Positions 1 to 9,851 of a DNA stretch of 64,000 bases are shown in pieces. Each line of letters begins with the position of its first letter. Positions within the stretch are counted from its first letter, which is position 1. The notes beneath the pieces were generated by a model. That model was not told where the DNA came from and ran no database searches. It worked only from the letters and a program-made list of their open reading frames with translations. This DNA comes from Phaseolus vulgaris (taxonomy: Eukaryota > Streptophyta > Magnoliopsida > Fabales > Fabaceae). The position numbers and the translations under genes are program-made. The stretch covers positions 43,693,524-43,757,523 of the forward strand of contig NC_023758.2 of assembly GCF_000499845.2 (NCBI RefSeq), in the 5' to 3' direction.

Positions 1-28
1 GTGATCACTTAATTATCAGAGCTAACAG

Positions 29-89
29 CCCAGTTGCCATCCTTGGAACTTATGCATACTTAATGACCCAGTTGCCATCTTTAGAACTT
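29..89. repeat. Short tandem duplication in an intron of the acetyltransferase gene
   Basis: The 23-base stretch starting CCCAGTTGCCATC at 29-51 recurs at 67-89 with two mismatches, a 38-base period, just downstream (in the minus-strand sense) of coding exon 8. Confidence 0.7.
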
Positions 90-157
90 TTGCACATAAA
101 ATCCATACTGATTAACCAATAATGGTTGTAGCTGTCAACAAGGGAGAGAACCAGTAC

Positions 158-3100
158 CTTGTACTCAAGAGCATCTAAACCTTTGCATACAAAATCAAAC
201 AATGTTTTCAAATTCTCAGGGCTGGGTGCAGTCACAAAGATATTTGAATACCTACACAGATAATTTTATTGTAAGTTACTAAAAAAGTTGTTATCACTAT
301 ACAATATAAATATATCTATGTCCAGATGGAACAGTACCCCACAGCTATAGCTCCAGCAATTGATAAACCAAGAGCAGCTGATTTACCACGGCCACGACCA
401 GCCAATAAAGCAACCGTACTACGAAGTGTCTTGTCCAAAATTGCATCCAGAAATGTCACAACAGCCTTTCCCTATTAACAAAAATCATATAAAACTTGCT
501 CACATTCATTAACCAAAAACTAATTTGGTTGGAAAAGAAGAAAATGTAGCTAAGGTAAACCTGGTCCATTGTGCAACACTTCCTAATCAATGGACCAACA
601 GGGAAATCTTCGTTAAGCTGTTCTTTAAGGTTTTTCAGCTCCAGTTCCGCTTCTGAGAGTTCGTCAGAGTCCTACAGCATCAAATAAGAAACTTACTATT
701 AGTGATAGAAACCCACCAAAATTTAAAGAAACAACCATCAAGCTTGGTTGCCAAGAAAGATAGAAGAAAAAAAATCCCACTGTTTGGTAATATTATTTAA
801 AAAATTGAATCCATACACAACAATTAGAAAAAATTAGGATACTTCAGATATTAAGACAACAAGACAAAACTTTAGTAAATGTCTAAAAATATGCAAAACT
901 ACACCACAAAATAGAAAATAAGAATGTTATAGCATCCCCATGCAAAATTTACTATAAATAATTTCCATGGTATTTGATATCCAAAAGGTTGTCAATAACA
1001 AAAAATGTACTCCAAAAATTATAATGATAATGTTTTAAGAATAACAAGAACCAAAAAAATTTACTAAATGTCTAACTATATGCAAAACTACACACCACCA
1101 CTAAGAATGAGGAAATAATGCATCCCGATGGAAGGTCAATAATAAAAATTAATCAGTATTGTTGAGTATGTGGGGCCAAGATGTACTTAATACAGTATTG
1201 TACTGCATCCTTAACCTAGAACAGAGGGAGGTTGTGCTATACAGATCACCCCATTATATAATTACTCTCCCCAGTCTCTTCCATGTTCCATCTTCTATCA
1301 TGTATTATCACTCTCCACCATCTTTACAAGTACAAATATCTTTAACATTCACAATTTTATCAAATGCTTTAAAACTATCATCAAGATTCTGAAGCATCTG
1401 TATCATATTTTAAAACATGTGAAAAATTTTAAAAGAAAAAAATAATTATTTGTTTTGCACTTATGCTAACATTAAAAGTGGGTTTTTCATGCATTATGTT
1501 GGAGATTACAAATCGACTAGATATATGGTTGAATTATAATATATAAGTAGGTGAATACCTTACCTTACAAACCAATTTTGTAAGGTTGATTTAGGGTTAA
1601 AGTCTACTTTCTAAGATGGTATTAGAATTTATCAAGCACCTATCCCTAACGAGGTTTGTTGGACCAATCATATTATCTAGTCCCACACTCGAGATGTCTG
1701 ATCTTCAGCGTGAGGGAAGGTGTTGGAGATCTCACATAGACTAGAGATATGGATCTCCAACACAATAAAATCCAAAACAATCCAGAAACCCCAAAGAAAA
1801 AAAAGTGCAAAAGAAATATTTTGTTTAATACATAATAATGGATGTACCTCTTTAGCAGGAACTGGGGTAATAGACCTTATGTGAGATGAAATTGGTAATA
1901 CATTCAGTTCATCATCCATGACTACACATGCCTTGCAAGAAGCTAGTGACAATAAGAACCGTTCATTGAAGCGCCCAGTAGCCTCAGAGTGGGATTCGGT
2001 TCGAAATCTATCATGGACATCCTGCAAGCAGTGATCCACACGAGAATTGAATTTAATGAGACTTCTAAAAGAAAAGCAGAGCATGATAAGTAATGGCCTC
2101 ACCTCCTTAACATTCAATACAGAAGCCCCAATCAAATATATAGGGCTATGCCATATTTTTTTATCAGCAATTATTAGTTGTAAATATAGAAGTTTTTGTT
2201 AACAAGCACATAAAACCCACGACCTAAAATTGATTGATGTATTTTGGTTTGTTGCTGCCATAAAATATTTCCATGCCAATTGAGAAGGTTGCAGATATAT
2301 CAAGAAAACTATTTACTTATATGATAAAAGAATTACCTCAAATAATGACCCATATCCTTTTTTTAATAAAAGGATACATGTAAAGGAAATGTTTCATAAA
2401 AGTCTATGAACTACAACAAATTAAAATGAAGACAAGAAAAAACAAAATAAATATCTCAAAATCAAAGTCCTAGACAAAGTTCTCAAATATCAGCCAAAAA
2501 AGGGAGTGCAACTATAGCTTAAAAGAACTTACAATCAACCAGATGAATTAGAAATTTAAAAAGAAAACCTAGAATATCTATCAATTCTCATGAATCTATG
2601 TTCATACCATCACCATGGTGTACAGACTTGTCAGCGAGGATAGAGAACGTAGCAGCAGAACAATCAACCCTCCTCCCTCCACTGTCTCCATCGTTCTTGC
2701 TAGGAGATTAGGTGTCAAAGCCTCAAAATCCTAAAGGGAAAGATGGTGGAAAAAATGTTTTATCTTAAAGAAAGGAAAGAGAAAGACAGCCCAGAATGCA
2801 CAACAGCAAAAGACAACGAGCTTGAAGGAAATGTATGATACCTGAAGTACACACATTCCAAAGGTATTACCAAGAACTCTTTCCGACTCCTTATATAAAC
2901 AATAAGTTAATCCCCCACTTGCCACAAACAATTCAAATGAATCACCTTTATCCGGATCGTAAAGACCCCTCTGCATCAATTTTTTAATCTGCTTGCCACG
3001 CTTTTTCTTGTGACTGCATTAGAACATTTATAACCATCTTAATCAAGACCAAACATACCTCATCCAAAAAACAACTCTAACAAACCAAGACAGCAGTGTA

Positions 3101-3469
3101 TCAAAGTTTATTCACACAAGATAGTTTCACCGATTGTATCCACCACCTGCTCAGTTCAAGCTTGTCCTTGTAACACCACAACACAGTTGGCCTGGACTTA
3201 ATCTGCGCCTTGCTAAGCATGTAATGAAGATTAACAATCTGCAAGAAGGAGAGACACTGCACTTAGCAATCAAATTGTACTATTCTTTAATTCTTTGACA
3301 TTGGAGTTTCCAAAATTGTTCCAATCCAAGAAGTCTTTCACTATAAGGATAGAATAAAAAAGACCTGATCACGAGACTTGTCACCGATGATGACAAAGAT
3401 GGACCTATGCCTTGTTCTAACGCCATTCTCAATTAGAGTTCTGATTCTTTCGTCCACTTTCTTCCTCAT
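158..3469 (-). CDS. NAT10: RNA cytidine acetyltransferase (NAT10/Kre33 family), 5' part, partial
   Basis: Eight coding exons, read 3469 downwards: 3365-3469, 3147-3238, 2842-3013, 2608-2730, 1848-2021, 561-671, 338-471 and 158-251. All have GT-AG borders and phases that join without a break, giving about 334 residues. The start ATG at 3469 opens MRKKVDERIRTLIENG, the family N-terminus. The ATP-binding P-loop is visible in exon 7 (GRGRGKSAALGL), followed in exon 8 by VTAPSPENLKTLF, both hallmarks of the tRNA(Met)/18S rRNA acetyltransferase family. The family product makes N4-acetylcytidine in 18S rRNA and some tRNAs with ATP and acetyl-CoA, acts in the nucleolus and is needed for small-subunit assembly. 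The rest of the helicase region and the GNAT acetyltransferase domain lie beyond position 1; the intron after exon 8 runs off the edge. No frameshift or stop is seen. Identity is strong; the exact paralogue is not known. Confidence 0.93.
1497..1752 (+). mobile_element. TRIM-like element, copy 1 (3' repeat truncated)
   Basis: A terminal repeat starts TGTTGGAGATTAC at 1497 and the same start recurs at 1721 (TGTTGGAGATCTCACAT), preceded by a purine tract (GTGAGGGAAGG, 1710-1720). After the left repeat comes TGGTATTAGAA near 1617, resembling the initiator-Met tRNA primer site of LTR elements. There is no coding capacity. The layout (about 115-base repeat, primer site, about 100-base interior, purine tract, repeat) is that of a terminal-repeat retrotransposon in miniature. 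Lies in intron 5 of the acetyltransferase gene. Three more copies are in this window. Confidence 0.6.
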
Positions 3470-3472
3470 TTC

Positions 3473-3800
3473 TCTGCTACGAAATTTAAGTGCTCACAAG
3501 TCACCACTTCGCATCAAGAACAACAAAAACGTCAGAAATAATAACAAACAATCCGTCAAATTAAAAAATTTCCAATTCTGGAACTTCAAATTCCTTGTTT
3601 TATAATTGAAATTCGCGTTCCGTCAGTGATAACACAATTGCAAAAGCTTCAACACACATAAAGGCCTAGGGTGTAAAAGAAAACAAACTATTATGGTGCC
3701 AAATAGTGAACAAGAATTGGGGAAAGTGGAACCTGGAGTTAAACGACGACGGCTGCAAAGTGGGGGATTTTGAATTTGAATAAACGAAAACAAATGGAGG
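3473..3800 (-). other. 5' leader of the cytidine acetyltransferase gene with a probable leader intron
   Basis: Upstream of the ATG, the minus strand shows CAG|GTTCCAC at 3733/3732 (donor) and TAGCAG|AGAAATG at 3474/3473 (tandem NAGNAG acceptor), so a leader intron of about 259 bases at 3474-3732 is likely. The non-coding first exon would run from about 3795 to 3733. The plus-strand reading frame over this stretch is a shadow. This is inferred from splice consensus only. Confidence 0.5.
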
Positions 3801-3819
3801 AAAAAAAACAACTAGCAGT

Positions 3820-3847
3820 TATATATACTAGGGTTTAGGAAGGGCTT
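3820..3847 (-). promoter_or_regulatory. TATA box and telo-box of the acetyltransferase promoter
   Basis: On the minus strand AAACCCTA (3829-3836, a plant telo-box) lies directly upstream of TATATATA (3820-3827), about 25-30 bases before the expected transcription start; AAGCCC (3842-3847) lies just before it. Telo-boxes are enriched in plant ribosomal-protein and ribosome-assembly promoters, which fits an rRNA acetyltransferase. Seen directly; function inferred. Confidence 0.6.
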
Positions 3848-6830
3848 AAGCACGTACTGCTGAAACTAGTCTTATGTATGTAAGAATTTATAATAAATAT
3901 AATCAAAATTACTCATAATCTATAATAATATATAAAAAAATAATATTTATGATCTATAACAATATATAATATAAACAAGATATACATTTTACCTTTTAAA
4001 TAATTAATTTTTAAAATCTAAATAATCACAATAAAAACTACTTATACAATAAAAAAAATAGCTACAACAGAATTAAAAAACATATTTATTTCTAAAATTA
4101 ATTTTAATAAAAAATATATTTCATAATTTAGTAATATACTTTTATTTCAATTGTTATTATAATAATAATAATTTTTTTGTCAAAAGAAAAAAAGGGTACA
4201 CTGTTTAGATTATTATCTTTTAATAAATAAATAAAATAATTTATTTAATTATTTAATAAAATAATTAATTAAATAACTTCTATTTATTTCAAAACAACTA
4301 AATAATTTCTCTTTCTAGAAGTAAACAGTATACATAATTTATCCTTTAATAAATAAAATATAGATATTTAAGTTAGTGTGGTATATTTATTTTCTATTGA
4401 AAATATTTTTTTAAATATTTTATACATTTACTAGAAAAAAAACATCATTATTTTTTAACAAAATAAATAATTGAATAAGGATTTCAAAATAAATAAGTAA
4501 CTTATTTTTAAAAAAATAACATCTACATACTTTTTTTAATAATATTGTAACAAAATTATATATGTCACAACATTTGTCACACATTCATAACTAATACAAT
4601 TATTATAAGTAAAATACTGTAAATTAATTTTGGTGATAAAAGTGTATTATTTGCATATATTTATTATGAGAATAATTATTTGAGATGAAACAATTGAGAC
4701 TAACAAAGTTTTGGAGATATTAGATGGACATTCTACTTTGTGATGATTTATATGGGAAAAGTGATGGTATAAATAAACAAAAGATTTCGTGTGAAGTTTA
4801 TGTAGCATTGTATTTATACCAAAATATGTTATTATTTCAAATCTTGATGACATGGTAAAAACAAATTTTATGGGAAGAGGATGTTTAATGCAAAAACGTA
4901 TATAATTTTATACATGTGATGCATCTTATATGGTTTAAAGAACCATGTTAAGTCCAAAAAATAAGATGTTTAAAAATTTAATAACATGATTATTGATTAA
5001 TTTTCATTTAAACAACATAGTTTATTGACATTTGATAAGGTTGAGGAGACACATAATTCTTATACCAACAAGAGTAGTTGCACTTATGAACATGTTTGAT
5101 GTTGAAATTTTGAGAGGTCATAATGCTAAAAAAATATTTTTCATGTCAAGAGTTAAACATATGTCAATCTCTCTTTTGTGTTTTTTAAGAAACAATTCTC
5201 ATGAAATTACATTTTGAAATTCCTACAAATAAATCAAAAGGAAAAACGAAAAACTATACCCAACATTAAAATTTATATCCCACTTCATGTCTTTAGTCAT
5301 AATCAACTTAATGTTTAGGGTTTAGGGTTTAGGGTTTAATGTTGTTTTGTGAATAAGTGTTTCTCAAACTTTCACAAAAATCCTTACTAAAAAAATACAC
5401 ATTACAAAATATGATTTTTTTTACCAAAAATGTTGTTTATAAATAAATTGTGTTATCCCAAAAACACATCTATATATTAATATTGTACTTAATAAGATAT
5501 CATTTTATAAAATACTAACTAAATCTTATCATACTTATTTTTTATATTGAAAAAAACAATTCCTTCACTAATATTATAGATTATGAATATTATATATAAA
5601 CGAATAGAATTGATTAAGTATATACGAATAAAAAAATATAAATATGTAAGAAAACAGTTATAAATTGCAATATGTTATTATCTATTATATAATTTATATA
5701 TTTTTTAAAATGTAAATATATTTATATAAGATATTATTTTATATTAATGTTTATATATATCTTTTGTTTCTTATTGATACACTATCCATTTTGATAATAT
5801 TCACGAAAAATTGTATTACTTTAGTAAAAATTTCCAAATTTACAAAACTTAATTTACATTTTAACCTAATCACAAATTTTATTAATTTCATATTTTTAAT
5901 ATATGTTATTGTCATAATTGTTAATTTTTAAAAAATCAAATACCACGCCTTACTTTGGCTAAAATTATTTTCTTTATTAAATCACTTCATATTTTATTAA
6001 TAATAAAATAATATTTTTTTTAATTCTCTTAAAATATATTTTTATACAACACGACATGAAGTAAGGTATCTTGATAACGCGATGTTTTATTTATCATATC
6101 ATCATTGAACGCTAAGAGACTAAAATAACCTAAAAAAGTAGCAACCAAAACAATAAAATACATATTTAAGTTTTTCTTAAAGTTATTTGAGATAAAATTA
6201 ATTGATAATGTAAAAATTATAACATACATAAAAATTAACATCATATTTTAAAATATATCACTTTTGTCCTCTATTTTCTATTTTGTTGAATTCATAATTT
6301 TGATATTTTTATTTTTAAATAAACACATTTAATATTTCTGTTCTAAAAATTGGAAATGTAGTTGATTTTTTTTGGTGAGAAAAGCAAACTTCTATAAGAA
6401 AATATCCCTAAGAACTTGTGTTGTGGGGCAGTAGAATGTGGTTGTCATTGAAAAGAAAGAATGAGGACCAATATAAGAATTTTGTATACAATATAATGCA
6501 AATTGTAGACAGCACATTGATTCTTGTATCAGATTTAGTGAACAGACAACAGAATTTTATTTGTTCTATTTTACCTACAAAATTTAGTGAGGAATAAGTT
6601 CCTACTTCAGAAAAAAATTTATGGTAGATCACTATGGCATCTACAAATAGAAAGTTAGTTACAGAAGTAGCTTAAGAGCCAGTACTTTCTGAATGCTTTA
6701 TTTAGACATTGTAGCTAATTAAACACACAAGAACACTCAACAAAATTTCTTTGGTGTTAAGTATTCAACCCTAACAATCGTTTGTGCCTTCTAATGAACT
6801 TTTTTACTGACTAATACCTACTTATCCTTT
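3848..6830. other. AT-rich intergenic spacer
   Basis: Strongly AT-rich with long A and T runs. Short open frames here have no recognisable protein character or family match. A short telomere-type repeat lies at 5314-5338. Around 6400-6660 composition is more balanced, but I see no gene. The promoter of the glucanase gene should lie at the right end; no convincing TATA box was picked out. Confidence 0.6.
5314..5338 (+). repeat. Interstitial telomere-type repeat (TTTAGGG)3 plus TTTA
   Basis: Three perfect plant telomere heptamers plus a partial fourth, inside AT-rich spacer. Too short to mark a chromosome end; such tracts can be left by break repair or arise by slippage. Confidence 0.9.
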
Positions 6831-8535
6831 ATGTGGGCGTTTTGTATGATTCTGGCTATGGCTCTTTGCCACCTGCAAGGTGGCCAAGGGCAAGGTGGCC
6901 AAGGACAAGGGCAAGGTGGCCAAGGACAAGGTGGCCAAGGACAAGGAGGCCAAGGACAAGGGCAAGGTGGCCAAGGACAAGAGCAAGGTGGCCAAAGAGA
7001 AGCTCTACCAGATATTGGTGTCAATTGGGGTGAAATATCATCTCATCCTTTGGATCCTCCTATTGTGGTGAATTTGTTGAAAGAGAATGGAATTAGTAGA
7101 ATAAAGCTTTTTGATGCAGATCCTTGGGTTGTTAGTGCTTTTTCTGGCTCAGACATTGAAGTCATGGTTGGAATTCCTAATGAAATGTTGAAGAAACTAT
7201 CTAAACATAAAGATAAGGCAGAAGATTGGGTTAAACATAATGTTACCAAACAAGTTAATGGAGGGGTCAACATCAGGTGTGTATATATATATATAATTCC
7301 TTCACATAAAACTCTCATTGTTCTTTATTTTCCAAAGTTAATTAGCTTTCATCAATCATTGCAATCTTTACACTTTCATGAAATTTTTGTTTTAGTCCTT
7401 ACAACAACTACTCATATATATCAACAATGCAGATATGTATCTGTTGGAAATGAACCATTCTTGAAAAGTTACAACAACTCGTTTGTGGGGACAACACTTC
7501 CAGCGATGAGAAATATTCAAAGGGCTTTAAGCAAGGCTGGTTTTGGAGACCAAATCAAGGTGACAACAGCTTTAAATGCTGATGTGTATGAGTCTGCTAC
7601 AGATAAACCCTCAGATGGAAGTTTTCGCAAGGACATTGCAGATCTTATGAAAGATATAGTGACATTTCTTGAGGAAAATAAGTCACCATTTCTTGTTAAC
7701 ATATATCCATTCCTTAGTCTGTATCAGAATGAAGGTTTTCCAAAGGATTATGCATTCTTCGATGGTAATGCAAAAGGAACTGATGACAAAAATACACATT
7801 ATAGCAACATGTTTGATGCAAATTTAGATACCCTTGTTTGGTCTCTAAAAAAAGTTGGTCACCCTAATGTGACAATCGTTATAGGTGAAGTTGGATGGCC
7901 CACAGATGGTGATAAAAGTGCCACTAATGAAAATGCAAAAAGGTTCTACCAAGGGTATCTCAAGAAAATGGCAAACAAGAAAGGTAGTCCACTTCATCCA
8001 CAAACTGTGGTTACTTATCTGTTTTCTCTCACTGATGAGGATCAAAAAAGTGTTGCACCAGGTGATTTTGAACGACATTGGGGTATTTTTACTTATGATG
8101 GGAAACCAAAGTTTTCTGTTGATTTTTCTGGCAAAGGACAAGATCAAATGCCTGTAGCAGCAAAAGGGGTTATTTACCAACAGCAACAATGGTGTGTCCT
8201 TAAAAGAAATAGCAGTAAGAAGAATTTGCAACCTTCATTCACTTATGCTTGTCTGCATGGTGATTGCACAAGCTTAGGTGCTGGTCGTTCTTGTGCAAGT
8301 TTGGATGAAGCTGGAAATGCTTCATATGCTTTCAATCAGTTCTTTCAAATAAATGATCAAAGTGTTGAGGCATGTGATTTCAATGGATTAGCACAAATTG
8401 TAACAGAGGACCCATCTACACCAGCTTGCAACTTTCCCTTAGCAATTTTGAGCACTGGAAACATTCTTAATGCAATGCCACATGTGAGGGGCTTTTTAAT
8501 TGTATTCACTTTTATTTTCACATTTTTTCTGTAGA
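6831..8535 (+). CDS. Glucan endo-1,3-beta-glucosidase (GH17) with X8 domain and GPI-anchor signal
   Basis: Two exons: 6831-7276 and 7433-8535, joined AG|A (Arg149), giving 515 residues. The 156-base intron has GT-AG borders. Residues 1-15 look like a signal peptide, 16-55 are a Gly-Gln repeat, and the GH17 fold starts at LPDIGVNWGE (about 59). Catalytic glutamates are in VGNEPF (Glu156, proton donor) and GEVGWPTDG (Glu301, nucleophile). An X8/CBM43 module begins at QQWCV (Trp402) with the usual spaced cysteines to about 487, and the C-terminal hydrophobic tail ending TFIFTFFL is a GPI signal. It should hydrolyse beta-1,3-glucan (callose) at the outer plasma membrane or wall. It resembles the Arabidopsis glucan endo-1,3-beta-glucosidase 8-like group. 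The N-terminal Gly-Gln tract is not typical of the family. Confidence 0.93.
6876..6998 (+). repeat. In-frame minisatellite coding Gly-Gly-Gln-Gly-Gln units
   Basis: The basic unit is 15 bases (GGTGGCCAAGGACAA, Gly-Gly-Gln-Gly-Gln), with 6-base GGGCAA insertions in some copies; about six to seven copies at residues 16-55. All unit sizes are multiples of three, so copy-number change keeps the frame. The tract is open in several frames of both strands, which produces spurious Pro/Trp- and Lys/Arg-rich frames. Confidence 0.9.
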
Positions 8536-9640
8536 AACCTCTTGGCCAGTGGGACTAGTGATCATAGATCTAAATTGCTTAGTTCTTACCGTAATTTTTT
8601 ATGTATGCATAGTGTTGTCATAATTGAGAAAATGTAGTGAATGTTTGAATAATGTTTGTAGATTGTTTTTATTTTATTCCAATCATAACAAAAATATGGT
8701 GCTTAGTATATCATATCTAAATATCAAAGAGTGCATTTGCTTCAACAAATTAAGAGTATAACATAAAGCAAATAAGAAATTTATTAATTGAATAAACATT
8801 GCAAATTAAAAAAAAACTTTACCGAATATTTTTTAAGTATTGAAAAAATACCTTCTAACTTATCGGACAGTGACACTTATACAACACTTGTAGGATACAT
8901 ATGAGTGAAATGTATAATTCAAAAAATATATTTTGTTGAGTCATGACAATTCTAGCACCGTTTCAACACAATTTTAAAAATGACAAATACATTAATTTTA
9001 TAAAAACTCAAATTTATTGTATAATTTTTTATTATAATTTTAAAAATAAGAAACAAATATTTATGAACCAACCATGAAAAATATATTTTTTTCACAAAAT
9101 AAAATTAAGACATACTTATACATTGTCAAATATAGATTGGTGTCCCCGTATCCTCATTTTCGACATTTTAGAGATTATATATATTTAAATGTCCGTATCA
9201 GTGTTTGTGATAAATAACATCTCGACTTAAACTTTACCAAGACTATTTCAAATCTTTCTATAAATTCACAATAATAATTAATTAAATTTGTGCATAAATT
9301 AAATTTATGAAAAATACAATAATAAATAAATAAATTTATTTATATGGGTATCCTAAAGATAAATTCATTTATAAAAAATTTCTTATTTACTGTATTTATT
9401 TATTTTATTTTAAATTTGTGTATAAGTTAAATTTTATTTGATTTTTTTAATGTTAAGTAAAGTTTGTCAAAATAATAATTGTTTATAATTTGTTTTTTTG
9501 TGATTGATAATTTCAGTATGCATAAAAATTGACTCTCTTGAGTTTATAATACAACCTTCATCAAGAAATAACGGATAGTGTAATTAATATGGCAAGATAA
9601 AAAAGAAGATAACTTGTATCTGCATATTCCTTTTTCTTCT
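8536..9640. other. Intergenic spacer between the glucanase and SAM carrier genes
   Basis: The glucanase 3' UTR occupies the first 100-200 bases. The rest is AT-rich with no gene, RNA or clear repeat that I can recognise. Confidence 0.6.
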
Positions 9641-9851
9641 ATCCGTGACTGTTATCTCTTCACTTTCCTTGTATTAGTTTCATCACTCTTCTCACTTTTG
9701 CGGTAAACATTTGCTTTTGCTTCACATTATATTGAAACCAACTTCAATGGTTGCGTTTTTTTTTTTGTTTCAAAATTTGATGCTTTCTGTGTTAAATGAT
9801 ATTAATTCAGTTAGATTGTTATTTGATTATTGGTGCAGTTGTTGGGCCTTA
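9640..9851 (+). other. 5' leader of the SAM carrier gene with a probable leader intron
   Basis: A pyrimidine-rich stretch (about 9630-9700) ends TTTTGCG|GTAAAC, and TTGGTGCAG|TTG is seen just before the ATG (acceptor AG at about 9837-9838), suggesting a leader intron of about 135 bases. Inferred from splice consensus only. Confidence 0.45.

Noticed and set aside
6818..7071. Pro/Trp-rich minus frame and Lys- or Arg-rich plus frames over the glucanase start
   Set aside because: They are shadows of the Gly-Gln minisatellite, which is open in many frames.
7277..7432. 52 extra residues in the single 567-aa glucanase frame
   Set aside because: GT-AG borders and the family join NIR-YVSVGNEPF show that it is an intron.
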